A stretch of DNA of 64,000 bases. Origin: Kitasatospora herbaricolor (GTDB taxonomy: Bacteria; Actinomycetota; Actinomycetes; Streptomycetales; Streptomycetaceae). Below are positions 17,255-26,185 of the stretch, in pieces. Under the pieces are notes generated by a model that did no database searches, was not told where the DNA came from, and worked only from the letters and a program-made list of their open reading frames with translations. Location: NCBI RefSeq assembly GCF_030813695.1, contig NZ_JAUSVA010000002.1, forward strand, positions 8,827,501 through 8,891,500. Reading direction: 5' to 3'. Both the position numbers and the translations under genes were made by a program. How positions within the stretch are numbered: position 1 is the first letter of the stretch; every line of letters starts with the position of its first letter.

Positions 17255-18283
17255 TCAGTCGGCGGGCGGTGCCGCCGGTACCGCGCGGAGCCGTCCCAGC
17301 GCGGCGCGCAGGTCGGCCCGGACGAGTTCGGCGAACGGCTCGTGCTCGGCCGGGTCGTAACCGCGCGGGGTGGCCTCGACCAGCATGATCAGGTCCAGGT
17401 AGATCCGGTACAGGTCGATCCGCCCGGCGGCCTCGGGGGTGATCTCGAAGTCCGGTCCGACCACCGCGCGGTACCCCGCCAGGAAGTCGGCGTCCGCCGC
17501 GATGTCGCCGAACAGCGAGGGGGACACCAGATCGGCCAGCGGGTCGCCCCAGAACGCCCGTTCACCGTCGATGACACCGCTGATCGACGGCCGTCCGGCC
17601 ACTTCGGCGAGCAGGACGTTGCCCTCCCAGAGGTCGAAGTGGACCAGCGAGGGGACGCTCACCGCGTCGAGCAGCCAGGCGCGCTCGCGGACCAGGCCCA
17701 GCAGCTGCCCCGGTTCGACGGGCAGGGCCACGGCGTACCGGGCGGCGTCGGCGAGCACGTCGTCCAGCATCCGGCCGAAGGCGGCCCGCCAGCCGGGCAG
17801 CAGCCCGTGCTGCGGGTAGCCGAAGCCGGTGCCCCGGACGGCGCGCAGCCGGGCGGTCAACTCGCCCAGGTCACGGCGCAGTCGGGCCTGGTCGGCGTCG
17901 CTCAGTCCAGGGCGGGCGCGGTCCCAGCCGGTCCCCGGGAGGTGGGACATCAACAGGTAGTCGCCGTCGACCAGTCGCCGGTCGAAGTCGGCCGCGATCA
18001 CCTCGGGGACCGTCACCTCGGTGTGGTCGGCCGTCAGTCGGTAGAACTCGGTCTCGGTCCGCATCAGCCCGTGCTCGTAGGTGAGCAGCGGGGTCGCGGG
18101 CGGTGGCGAGATCTTGAGGACGGCCGTCCGCCCCGACGGGCCGAGGGTGAGCCGGTAGGCGGCGTTGAAGGTGCCACCGGTGAGCTCCTCGACCTCGGTC
18201 ACCTCGGTGCCCGGGGCGCAGGATGCGGCGACGACGGCGCGGATCTCCTCCAGGCCGAGCTGTTGCTTCGTGGGGCTGTGCAT
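17255..18283 (-). CDS. Aminoglycoside phosphotransferase (APH)-family kinase
   Basis: This is a 342-residue cytoplasmic protein with the APH/choline-kinase fold. It has a glycine-rich start (LTGGTFNAAYRL), the lysine of AVLKIS, the catalytic loop VHFDLWEGNVLL (near residue 214, H-x-D-x4-N) and the metal-binding ISGVIDGERAFWGDPLADL. All key residues are present. The ATG at 18283 has GAGAGGG upstream. Members phosphorylate antibiotics, homoserine, fructosamines or other small molecules, and nothing here fixes the substrate. A hairpin separates it from the convergent SDR gene. Confidence 0.82.
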   Translation of the reverse strand: MHSPTKQQLGLEEIRAVVAASCAPGTEVTEVEELTGGTFNAAYRLTLGPSGRTAVLKISPPPATPLLTYEHGLMRTETEFYRLTADHTEVTVPEVIAADFDRRLVDGDYLLMSHLPGTGWDRARPGLSDADQARLRRDLGELTARLRAVRGTGFGYPQHGLLPGWRAAFGRMLDDVLADAARYAVALPVEPGQLLGLVRERAWLLDAVSVPSLVHFDLWEGNVLLAEVAGRPSISGVIDGERAFWGDPLADLVSPSLFGDIAADADFLAGYRAVVGPDFEITPEAAGRIDLYRIYLDLIMLVEATPRGYDPAEHEPFAELVRADLRAALGRLRAVPAAPPAD

Positions 18284-18460
18284 GGGGCCCTCTCGCGGCT
18301 GGTGCTCCCGGGCCGGCCGTGCCCGGGGGCCGGTGCCGCCCGTGCCCGCGAGGTGCCGGCCCGAGGCGTCCGGCCGGCGGGGGCGGCGCGGCCGGAGGGA
18401 GAGCGTTCTCCGGGACATCGGGACGCTATCGGGATGCCCCGGCCCTGGTCAACAACGGCC

Positions 18461-18490
18461 GGACGGCCGTCGCGTGGGCGACGGCCGTCC
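18461..18490. terminator. Hairpin terminator after the DUF2252 gene
   Basis: Perfect 13-bp arms (18461-18473 and 18478-18490) with a 4-nt loop lie about 40 bp beyond the stop of the minus-strand DUF2252 gene. Confidence 0.7.
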
Positions 18491-18530
18491 TGGTCCTGCG
18501 GTGCGGCTCGGTCCGGTTGGGGCCGGGTGC

Positions 18531-19979
18531 TCAGACCCCCGACTCGGCGGCCAGCCGGCCGCTGCGGATGGCGGCGACCAGGTCGGCGTGGTCCGCCTCG
18601 GTCCGGTCGGCGTAGGCCACCGCGAAGGCGGCGACCGCCTCGTCCAGCGCCTCGCTCTTGCCGCAGTACCCGCTGATCAGCTCCGGCTCGGCGGTGTGCG
18701 CGTGCGCCCGGGCCAGCAGCGCGCCGGTGATCCGGGCGTAGTCGTCCAGCTGGGCGGGGAGCAGCGCGGCCGGGTCGACGCTGCCCTTGCGGTTGCGGAA
18801 CTGCCTTACCTGGTAGGGCAGTCCGTCCACGGTGGTCCAGCCGAGCAGGGTGTCGCTGACCACCTGCATCCGCTTCTGGCCGAGCACCACCCGCTGCCCC
18901 TCGTGCGCCGGCACCTCGCGGACGGGGTAGCCGGCCCTGGCCAGGTGCGGCAGCAGCACCGACGGCCGGGCCTCCTTCACCTGCAGGACCAGCGGCTTGT
19001 CCCGGTGGTCGGTCAGCAGCACCACGTACGAACGGGTGCCGACGCTGCCGGTGCCGACCACCCGGAAGGCCACGTCCTGCACGTGGTGGCGGGAGAGCAG
19101 CGGACGCAGCTCCGCCGGCACGGTGTCGGCGTACGGTGCCAGCGAGGCGGCGACCGAGGCGGCGAGCTCGTACGGCACCTGGCTGAGCACCGGGGGAGCG
19201 GCCGTGAAGCGCCAGCGGCCCTCCGCCTCGCGCACCGTGGACTTGGCCGCGAAGCGGGCACTGGTGTTGCCCAGCGCTTTGGCCGAGACCTTGTTGAGCA
19301 CCTCGGTCAGCTCGTGGGCGTCGGTGACCGCCACCAGGTGCTCGTCGGCGACCGCGTTCCAGGCGTCCAGCGCGGGCAGCTTGGCGAGCGCCCGCATCGT
19401 CCGGCGGTAGGAGCCGGCCGACTCGAACGCGGCCTGGCGGGCGACCTGTTCGTCGGCGCCCACCTCGCGCGCGGCCAGCACCAGGCTGGTGGCGAGCCGC
19501 TTGAGGTCCCACTCCCAGGGGCCGGGCACGGTCTCGTCGAAGTCGTTGATGTCCATCACCAGCCGGCCCCGGGCGTCGCCGTACAGCCCGAAGTTGGCCG
19601 CGTGCGCGTCACCGCACAGCTGGGCGGTGATCCCGCTGGTGGGGGTGTGCGCGAGGTCCGCCGCCATCAGGCCGGCCGAGCCGCGCAGGAAGGCGAACGG
19701 TGTGGCCGACATCCGGCCGAGCCGGATCGGCACCAGGTGCTCCAGCCGGCCGGCGTTGGAGGCCTCGATGGCCTCCACCGCGCCGGGCCGGTCGGCGGCC
19801 GGGGCGAACTCGGCGTGCTGCTCCCGGGTCGCGTTCTGCCGCAGCACCTTGCCCCGCCGCTTGGCCGAGGACCCGCCGGGTCTGGGGGCGAACCCCGCCA
19901 CCGCGAACCCGTGCGGGGGCGTCGGCGCGCCCGCCGCCCCGTCGGCGTCCGCCACATACGTCGTTTCCGTCAGCCCCAC
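18531..19979 (-). CDS. DUF2252 domain-containing protein
   Basis: This is a 482-residue protein of the DUF2252 family, distantly related to the protein-kinase-like fold. Conserved blocks are RGKVLRQNATREQHAEF, LVPIRLGRMSATPFAFLRG, LCGDAHAANFGLYG, MDINDFDETVPGPWEWDLKR and the C-terminal GALLARAHAHT. The GDAHxxNFG and DINDFDE blocks resemble the catalytic and metal loops of APH kinases. The start is uncertain: GTG at 19979 gives the usual family N-terminus, while GTG at 20051 would add 24 residues. The function of the family is not established. Confidence 0.85.
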   Translation of the reverse strand: MGLTETTYVADADGAAGAPTPPHGFAVAGFAPRPGGSSAKRRGKVLRQNATREQHAEFAPAADRPGAVEAIEASNAGRLEHLVPIRLGRMSATPFAFLRGSAGLMAADLAHTPTSGITAQLCGDAHAANFGLYGDARGRLVMDINDFDETVPGPWEWDLKRLATSLVLAAREVGADEQVARQAAFESAGSYRRTMRALAKLPALDAWNAVADEHLVAVTDAHELTEVLNKVSAKALGNTSARFAAKSTVREAEGRWRFTAAPPVLSQVPYELAASVAASLAPYADTVPAELRPLLSRHHVQDVAFRVVGTGSVGTRSYVVLLTDHRDKPLVLQVKEARPSVLLPHLARAGYPVREVPAHEGQRVVLGQKRMQVVSDTLLGWTTVDGLPYQVRQFRNRKGSVDPAALLPAQLDDYARITGALLARAHAHTAEPELISGYCGKSEALDEAVAAFAVAYADRTEADHADLVAAIRSGRLAAESGV

Positions 19980-20128
19980 CGCTACCGCCCCGTCCGATCC
20001 ACGCGCCGCCGCCCACGGCGGGCCGCCCCTGTCGCGATGAAGGCTACCCACCTGCGGTGGGCCGCCGACAGCCGGAGTCCGGGGTAGCGGCGGCGGCCGC
20101 CCCGCCGGGTCGTCGTAGGGTGGCGGCC

Positions 20129-20566
20129 ATGAGCGATCTCCGGGGGGACACCGGCCTCGTCACGGTCCGGGTGGGCGCGGGCCTGGCGGCCCTGCTGACG
20201 GTGGCGGCAGGGCTGGGAGTGCGGGCGGTGGCGGGCGCGGAGCCGGCCAAGTACGCCGGTGACGCGCTCTACACCGTGCTCCTCCACGCGCTCGTGGTGC
20301 TGCTCGCGCCGCGGATCCGCCCGGGCGCCGCCGCCGCGCTCGCGCTGGCGGCCAGTTGGGCGGTGGAGTTCGCCCAACTCACCGGTGTGCCGGCCGAGCT
20401 GTCGGGGCGCAGTACCCTCGCGCGGCTGGTGCTCGGCTCCACCTTCAACCCGCCCGACCTGTTCTGGTACCTGGTGGGAGCCTCGTTCGCCTGGTCGGCG
20501 CACTCGGCGGTGCGGAGGCTCGCGGGTGGGGTCCGACGGCCGCTGGGTGCGACCGGCGGACCCTGA
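20129..20566 (+). CDS. DUF2809 family small membrane protein
   Basis: This is a 145-residue protein with four hydrophobic stretches (for example AALLTVAAGLGV, TVLLHALVVLLA and ALALAASWAVEF). The family signature is YAGDALYT near the first third, then WAVEFAQL and LARLVLGSTFNPPDLFWYLVG. GTAGGG precedes the ATG at 20129. It is divergent from the DUF2252 gene. Its stop codon lies inside the first unit of a 17-bp tandem repeat. The function is unknown; a membrane location is likely. Confidence 0.8.
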   Translation: MSDLRGDTGLVTVRVGAGLAALLTVAAGLGVRAVAGAEPAKYAGDALYTVLLHALVVLLAPRIRPGAAAALALAASWAVEFAQLTGVPAELSGRSTLARLVLGSTFNPPDLFWYLVGASFAWSAHSAVRRLAGGVRRPLGATGGP

Positions 20567-20650
20567 CAGGCTCCGGACCCTGACAGGCTCCGGACCCTGA
20601 CAGGCTCCGGACCCTGACCGGCTTCGGACCCTGACCGGCTTCGGATCCTG
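20557..20650. repeat. 17-bp tandem repeat, five full units plus a partial
   Basis: Units start at 20557, 20574, 20591, 20608 and 20625, with a partial copy from 20642. Copies 1-3 are identical; copies 4 and 5 share two base changes. Each unit junction forms an imperfect dyad (CCGGA ... TCCGG around CCTG-A-CAGG). The array spans the end of the DUF2809 gene and the convergent gap to the MMPL gene, so it may act as a multi-hairpin terminator. Confidence 0.9.
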
Positions 20651-20705
20651 GTGAAGGGGCCGGCCCCCGACGGGCCCCGCCGCCTGCGCCGATTCCTTCC
20701 GGACG

Positions 20706-22853
20706 TCAGCCGCCGACGCCGTCGGCCAGCGGTGCCGCGCCGGCCCGGTCGGCGGGCCCGCCGTCGCGGGGGCGTCCGGCGGGGCCGTCGGCGGCGAGCC
20801 GGGCCGGCCACCAGGTGCGCCGGCCGAGGTCGTACACCAGCGCCGGCACCAGCAGCGAGCGCACCAGGAGGGTGTCGAGCAGGACGCCGAAGGCGACGAT
20901 GAAGGCGATCTGGGCGAGGAAGGCCAGCGGGATCACGCCCAGCGCCGCGAAGGTCGCCGCCAGCACCACCCCGGCCGAGGTGATCACCCCGCCGGTGGCG
21001 GTCAGCCCGCGCAGCACGCCCTCCCGGGTGCCGTGCCGCTGCGACTCCTCGCGGACCCGGGTCATCAGGAAGATGTTGTAGTCCACGCCGAGGGCCACCA
21101 GGAACACGTACCCGTAGAGCGGTACCGAGGGGTCCGTGCCGGAGAAGCCGAACACGTGCGGGAAGACGATCGCGCAGACGCCGAGCGTGGCCAGGTAGGA
21201 GAGCGCGACGGTGGCCGCCAGCAGCAGCGGGGCGACCAGCGAGCGCAGCAGCAGGACCAGGACCGCCAGGATGCAGAGCAGCACCACCGGGATGATCTTC
21301 GTACGGTCGTGCCGGGCGGTCGTCCGGGTGTCGAACTGCTGGGCGGTGTACCCCCCGACCTTGGCGTCCGCCCCCGGCACCGAGTGCACGGCCGCCCGCA
21401 GGCGCTGGACGGTGGCCATCGCCTCGTCGCTGTCGGCGGCGTCGGCCAGGGTGACGTCCAGTCTGATCCGCCCGTCGGCCACCCGGGCCGGCCCGTCCGG
21501 CGCGCCGCCGGTGTAGGGCCGGACCGCGCTCACCCCCGGCACGGCCGCCGCGGCGGCGGTGGTCCGCTCCGCCGCACCGACCTCGGCGATCACCACGGCC
21601 GGGTTGCCGGACCCGCCGGGGAAGTGCGCCGAGAGCAGCTGCTGGGCGGTCACCGAAGGCTGCTTCTTGATGAAGAGTTCGCTCTGCGGCACGCCCTGCG
21701 CGTTGAGCGTGGGGGCGAACGCGGCGCAGGCGGCCAGCACCGCGAGCGCGGCCACCCAGGTGGCCCGCGGCCGGCGTCCGACCAGGGCGGCGACCCGGGT
21801 CCAGATGCCGTGCACCGGGACGCGGCCGTCGGCCGGCGGCCTGGCCGGCCAGTAGGCGGCCCGGCCCAGCAGCACCAGCGCGGCGGGCAGGAAGGTCAGC
21901 GCGGAGAGCACGGCGCAGCCGATCCCGATCGCTCCGACCGGGCCCAGGGAGCGGTTGTTGGTGAGGTCGGAGAGCAGCAGCACCAGCAGGCCGAGCGCCA
22001 CCGTCAGCCCGGAGGCGGCGATCGGCTCCACGGACTGGCGCCAGGCGATCCGCATCGCCGTCCAGCGGTCCTGGCGCAGTTGCAGCTCCTCGCGGAACCG
22101 GGCCGACAGCAGCAGGGCGTAGTCGGTGGCGGCGCCGATCACCAGGATCGACAGCAGGCCCTGGATCTGGCCGTCCACCCGGACGATCCCGTGCTTGGCC
22201 AGTACGTAGACGACGGCGCAGGAGACCCCGAGCGCGAACACCGCGCCGATGATCACCAGCAGCGGCAGCACCACGCTGCGGTACACCGCGAGCAGGATCA
22301 CCAGGACGACGCCGAGGGCCACCCCGAGCAGGATCCCGTCGATCCCGGCGAAGGCGCTGCCCAGGTCGCTCTGCAGGGCGGCCGGCCCGGCCAGCCCGAC
22401 GGTGGTGCCCGGCACCCCCTCGACCTGCGCGCGGACGGCCGACACGCTGTCACCGACCGTCCGGCCGAGGTCGGCGCGGAGCGCGACCACACCGGACAGC
22501 GCCCGTCCGTCCTCGGAGGGCAGGGCGGGCGAGACGGTGCCGGTCGCGCCGGGGACCCGGGCGGCGGCGCGCAGCGCCGAGTCTGCGGCGGTCCGCTGTT
22601 CGGCGGTGACCCGGCCGTCGCCGTCGGCCTGCCAGACCACCACGACCGGGAGCGTGGCGTCCCGTTCGAAGGCCTTGCGCAGCCGGACCACCTCGGTGGA
22701 CTCCGCGCTCTGCGGCAGGAAGGCCGCGCTGTCGTTGGTGGAGACCTCGCCCAGCTTGCCGGCGTAGGAGCCGAAGGCGCCGCCGAGGCCCAGCCAGGCG
22801 ACCAGCAGGAGCAAGGGGATCAGGAAGCGGGTACGGCGGGTTGATCTCGTCAT
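20706..22853 (-). CDS. MMPL/RND family transporter
   Basis: This is a 715-residue membrane protein with two MMPL modules: an N-terminal TM, a periplasmic-type loop (GRVTAEQRTAADSALRAAA region), a TM block with GVALGVVLVILLAVYRSVVL and SILVIGAATDYALLLSARFR, then a second half repeating the plan with LVALGVDYNIFLMTRVREES. The GAATDYALLL and GVDYNIF segments contain the Asp-Tyr pairs used for proton coupling in this family. The ATG at 22853 follows AAGGA. It is divergent from a MarR regulator with a perfect palindrome between them, so it is probably a repressor-controlled efflux pump for a toxic lipid-like compound. Confidence 0.88.
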   Translation of the reverse strand: MTRSTRRTRFLIPLLLLVAWLGLGGAFGSYAGKLGEVSTNDSAAFLPQSAESTEVVRLRKAFERDATLPVVVVWQADGDGRVTAEQRTAADSALRAAARVPGATGTVSPALPSEDGRALSGVVALRADLGRTVGDSVSAVRAQVEGVPGTTVGLAGPAALQSDLGSAFAGIDGILLGVALGVVLVILLAVYRSVVLPLLVIIGAVFALGVSCAVVYVLAKHGIVRVDGQIQGLLSILVIGAATDYALLLSARFREELQLRQDRWTAMRIAWRQSVEPIAASGLTVALGLLVLLLSDLTNNRSLGPVGAIGIGCAVLSALTFLPAALVLLGRAAYWPARPPADGRVPVHGIWTRVAALVGRRPRATWVAALAVLAACAAFAPTLNAQGVPQSELFIKKQPSVTAQQLLSAHFPGGSGNPAVVIAEVGAAERTTAAAAAVPGVSAVRPYTGGAPDGPARVADGRIRLDVTLADAADSDEAMATVQRLRAAVHSVPGADAKVGGYTAQQFDTRTTARHDRTKIIPVVLLCILAVLVLLLRSLVAPLLLAATVALSYLATLGVCAIVFPHVFGFSGTDPSVPLYGYVFLVALGVDYNIFLMTRVREESQRHGTREGVLRGLTATGGVITSAGVVLAATFAALGVIPLAFLAQIAFIVAFGVLLDTLLVRSLLVPALVYDLGRRTWWPARLAADGPAGRPRDGGPADRAGAAPLADGVGG

Positions 22854-22909
22854 GGCGGAAGTCCTTCGTGCGTGTCCGGCGTGCAGCCGGCGGCGGGCCC
22901 GACGCGGGA

Positions 22910-22930
22910 ATAGTATCTCAATGATTGAGA
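22910..22930. promoter_or_regulatory. MarR operator overlapping the MMPL promoter
   Basis: TCTCAAT-G-ATTGAGA at 22916-22930 is a perfect 7+1+7 palindrome. On the minus strand it is followed directly by TACTAT (22915-22910), a reasonable -10 box, so the palindrome would sit in the promoter spacer of the pump gene. This arrangement fits MarR repression with autoregulation. Confidence 0.65.
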
Positions 22931-23106
22931 GACTTAATCGTTGAACTTCTTTCTGCCCCCGCCCCCGCCCCGCCCGGGCCCGGTCGCGCTCGGTGTCCGT
23001 GACCGACCGGCGTCGGCCGGTACGACGCCACGGGCCCGCTCCCCGGGCGGTCTAGGCTGGGGCCCACGGCGGGCGCGTCCGGCTCCTGCGACCGTACGGA
23101 CGGAAG

Positions 23107-23730
23107 GTGACCTTGCCCCAGCAGCACGCGCCGGTACCCGGGCCCGAGACCACGGGCGAGGCCAAGGCCGACCGGCAGATCGAACGCCGGGAGCTCGGCC
23201 GGCTGCTCCAGGGGCTGGCCTCCGAGATGAACCTGCTCGGACACGACTTCGCCGCCTCGCAGGGCCTGCACGCCACCGACGTCCAGGCGCTGCTGGCCGT
23301 GATGCGCGGCGCCGGCCCCGGCGGGGCCGGGACCGGGACCGCGGGCACCGAGCCGGCCGCCCGGATCGGCACCGGGCCGCCCGCGGAGGCCGCGGCCGTG
23401 ACGCCGGGGCTGCTCCGCGAGGAGCTGGGGATCACCTCCGGCGCGGTGACGGCCGTCCTGGACCGCCTGGAGCGGGCCGGCCACGTGCACCGCAGCCGCG
23501 ACAGCGCCGACCGCAGGCAGGTCCGGGTGCACTACAACCCGGGCGCCAGCCGGATCGCCACCGCCTGGTTCACGCCGGTGGCCGAGCGGACCGACATCGT
23601 CCGGGCGGACTTCACGCCCGCGGAACTGCAGGTGGTGGCACGGTTCCTGGGCCGGATGACCGAGGAACTCGCCGCCCTGCGCCAGGAGCGGAGGACCGCT
23701 CCCGAGGCCGGCCCGGACGCCGCCGGCTGA
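23107..23730 (+). CDS. MarR family transcriptional regulator
   Basis: This is a 207-residue winged-helix regulator. An N-terminal dimerisation helix (LGRLLQGLASEMNLLGHDFA) is followed by LHATDVQALLAVM, an unusual Gly/Ala/Thr-rich insert of about 35 residues, and then the HTH/wing LGITSGAVTAVLDRLERAGH, VHRSRDSADRRQVRV. The insert lies just before the recognition region and lengthens the protein beyond the usual 140-160 residues. The start is GTG at 23107, or possibly TTG at 23113, which is better spaced from GGAAGG. It is divergent from the MMPL pump, which it probably represses through the palindrome at 22916-22930. Confidence 0.85.
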   Translation: MTLPQQHAPVPGPETTGEAKADRQIERRELGRLLQGLASEMNLLGHDFAASQGLHATDVQALLAVMRGAGPGGAGTGTAGTEPAARIGTGPPAEAAAVTPGLLREELGITSGAVTAVLDRLERAGHVHRSRDSADRRQVRVHYNPGASRIATAWFTPVAERTDIVRADFTPAELQVVARFLGRMTEELAALRQERRTAPEAGPDAAG

Positions 23731-23804
23731 CCGCGCCGGACCGCTGCGGGCCGGGCCGCCCGGCCGTCCGGCGGGCCCGCACCGCTCCTCACGGGTCGGC
23801 GGGC

Positions 23805-25049
23805 TCAGCGGCCCAGGTCCTGGAGGACCTCACGCGCCGCCCTCGTCCCGGAGGCCATCGCCCCCTGCAGCGAGCCGGTCGCCCGGTGGTCCCCGCAGAC
23901 GTAGCGCCCGGCGCCGAACCGGCTGGAGCGGATCAGCGGCCACGGCGCCGGCATCGCCGGCAGCGCCTCCCGCACGGTGTACGAGGCGAGGTGCTCCCAG
24001 CCGGAGGTGTCCGTCCCGTACAGCCCGGCCAGCGTGGACCGCACCTCGGCCTCCCGGCCGTCCGCGGCGGCCCCCAGCACCGAGGTGGACACCAGCGCGC
24101 GGCCGTCCGTCGCGTACCCCGGCGCGACCTCGCTGAGCACCACCGTGTTCAGCACCCGTCGCGCGGAGTCCACCAGCAGGGTCGGTTCGGCCAGCGGGGG
24201 CACCGGCGCCGCGTGGTACAGCGTGGTCACCGTACGGGTGGCCGGCACCGCCAGCCCCGGCAGCAGCGCCGCGGCCGCGCCCGGACCGGTGGCCACCACC
24301 ACGGCCCGGGCCGGGAGTTCGGTCCCGTCGGCGAGCGCCGCCCCGGCCGCCGTCAGCTCCCGCACCGGCGTGCCGAGCCGCAGCACCCCGGCCGGCAGGC
24401 CCGCCGCGAGCTGGGCGGGCACCGCGCCGATGCCGGCGTCCGGCAGGCAGAGGGTGCCGCGCAGCATGCTGCGCCAGACCAGGTGGAAGTAGCGCGCGGA
24501 GGTCTCCAGCTCGTCCTCCAGGAAGACGCCGGACAGGAACGGCCGGAGGAAGTCCTCCACCAAGGCGGGCGAGATCCCCGCCGCGGCGAGGGCCGACCGG
24601 GTGGAGGTGTCCCGGCCCCGGCGCAGCAGGGCCGGCGGCAGCAGCCCGTCCCGGGCGCCGAGCAGGCCGAGCGCGGCGATGTCCCGGCCGGACCCGAGCC
24701 GCCCGGGCAGCAGGTCCGCGGCGGCCCGGGGGCGCCGGGTGGGATCGGTGAACCGCAGCCGGCCGCGCGGGGTCTGCACCAGCACACCCGGGGTGAACGG
24801 GCGCAGGCGCAGCTCGGCCAGCCGGAGCCGCCGCTTCACCTGCGGGTACGAGGTGTTGAACACCTGGAAGCCGCGGTCCAGCAGGAAGCCGCCGCGCCGG
24901 TCGGTGCGCACCCGGCCCCCGACCGCCTCGGCCTGCTCCACCAGCAGCACGTCCAGGCCGGCCGCGCGCAGGTCGAGGGCGCAGGCGAGGCCGGACACCC
25001 CCGCGCCGACCACCAGGACGTCGTGTTCTCGGGTGGGCTCTGCCGGCAT
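23805..25049 (-). CDS. NAD(P)/FAD-dependent oxidoreductase (amine-oxidase/desaturase-like)
   Basis: This is a 414-residue flavoprotein with the N-terminal Rossmann motif VLVVGAGVSGLACALDLRAAG and the EQAEAVGGRVRT segment that binds FAD. A C-terminal FAD-contacting motif is present as RYVCGDHRATGSLQGAM. It resembles the phytoene-desaturase/amine-oxidase superfamily but is shorter than carotenoid desaturases. The ATG at 25049 follows GAGAGG. It lies directly downstream of the MerR-B12 regulator (78-bp gap, same strand), so the two are probably one transcript. Comparable neighbours occur in light- or B12-controlled loci of actinomycetes. The substrate is unknown. Confidence 0.82.
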   Translation of the reverse strand: MPAEPTREHDVLVVGAGVSGLACALDLRAAGLDVLLVEQAEAVGGRVRTDRRGGFLLDRGFQVFNTSYPQVKRRLRLAELRLRPFTPGVLVQTPRGRLRFTDPTRRPRAAADLLPGRLGSGRDIAALGLLGARDGLLPPALLRRGRDTSTRSALAAAGISPALVEDFLRPFLSGVFLEDELETSARYFHLVWRSMLRGTLCLPDAGIGAVPAQLAAGLPAGVLRLGTPVRELTAAGAALADGTELPARAVVVATGPGAAAALLPGLAVPATRTVTTLYHAAPVPPLAEPTLLVDSARRVLNTVVLSEVAPGYATDGRALVSTSVLGAAADGREAEVRSTLAGLYGTDTSGWEHLASYTVREALPAMPAPWPLIRSSRFGAGRYVCGDHRATGSLQGAMASGTRAAREVLQDLGR

Positions 25050-25126
25050 CTCGCGCCGCCTCTCGGGTGACCTGCTGTCAGGGATCCGGCACCGACCCTA
25101 GATCCTGACCGGCCGCCGGGCCGGGA

Positions 25127-26185
25127 TCAGCGCGCCGGGCCGGGCCGCTCCAGTTCGCCGACGGCCTGGCTGAGCGAGTGCAGCCGGGTGACCCCGGGCG
25201 GCAGGTCACGGCCGCTCCAGCCCGGCCCGGCGGCGTACAGGGCGGCCCGCTGGCGGGCGCCGGGCTGGCCCCATTCGGCGGTGCTCAGCGCGGCCAGGCC
25301 GCGGGGGTCGGCGCTCGTCCGGCTCTGGCTCCACAGCACGACCGCGGCGGGGCCGGTGCGCACGACCGCCGCGGTCAGCCCCACCGTCGGGACGCCCGCT
25401 CCGAACAGGCGTACCGGGATGCCGCGTTCGGTCAGGGCCGCGGCCAGCGCCTGCAGCGGCAGCACGTGCATCTCCTCGGGCGCGGCGGCCAGCAGGACGG
25501 CCCGCCGGCCCGGGTCTTCCGGCGGGGTGTCCGGGCCGACCCGTTGCAGGGCGCGGCCGATGGCGCAGGACAGCAGGTGCTCCACCTCCACGTACCGCCC
25601 GCCGGAGACCGCCCACTTGGCGCCGACGGCGCGGAGCACGGGGGCGGCGAGCTCCTCCCAGGTGGCCACCACGCCGTGCGTGGCGAGACCGGTCGCCAGG
25701 AGTTCGTGCATCGCGGGGTCGTCGAGCCGGACGGCGGCCCGGGCCAGCCCCCGGCAGAGCGCGCCGGCCGGGCCGACGGGCAGGGTGTGGCCGCCGCCGG
25801 TCCGCTGGGCCGGCTGGTCCTCGGCCGCTGCCGGGGCGGCGCCGGGTGGGCGCTTGCAGACCCGGGCGGCCTCGGCCGGCGGCAGTCCCTGGGCGGTCAG
25901 GTGGCACATGAGTTCGAGCCGCTCGACGTCCGGCGGGAGGTACCGCCGGTGGTGGCCCGGACTGTGCCGCTCGGGGCCGATCCCGTAGCGGCGCTCCCAG
26001 CTGCGGATGGTCGTCGGCGAGACGCCCAGCCGACGGGCCAGCGCGCCCGTGCTGATCCCCGCCCCCTCGGCGGCCACCATGTCGTCCTGGACAGCGGCGT
26101 CCGGGCCTGCCGGGCCTGCGGATGGCGCGGGGGACGGCCGCGCGGGCGCGCCCGCCCCGCCGTGCTGGGACAACCGCCTCGCCAT
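25127..26185 (-). CDS. MerR-type regulator with B12-binding domain (LitR/CarH-like)
   Basis: This is a 352-residue regulator. The MerR HTH is at about residues 44-93 (ISTGALARRLGVSPTTIRSW, then ERRYGIGP and HHRRYLPPDVERL). It is followed by a helical cap domain with W-AVSGGRYVEV-EH, and a cobalamin-binding Rossmann-like domain starting PEEMHVLPLQALAAAL, whose E-x-H supplies a candidate cobalt ligand. CarH/LitR proteins use adenosylcobalamin as a light sensor and repress carotenoid genes in the dark. The cap motif here appears one residue longer than the W-x9-EH described for CarH, so photoreception is uncertain. It is upstream of and co-directional with a flavoprotein gene. Confidence 0.8.
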   Translation of the reverse strand: MARRLSQHGGAGAPARPSPAPSAGPAGPDAAVQDDMVAAEGAGISTGALARRLGVSPTTIRSWERRYGIGPERHSPGHHRRYLPPDVERLELMCHLTAQGLPPAEAARVCKRPPGAAPAAAEDQPAQRTGGGHTLPVGPAGALCRGLARAAVRLDDPAMHELLATGLATHGVVATWEELAAPVLRAVGAKWAVSGGRYVEVEHLLSCAIGRALQRVGPDTPPEDPGRRAVLLAAAPEEMHVLPLQALAAALTERGIPVRLFGAGVPTVGLTAAVVRTGPAAVVLWSQSRTSADPRGLAALSTAEWGQPGARQRAALYAAGPGWSGRDLPPGVTRLHSLSQAVGELERPGPAR

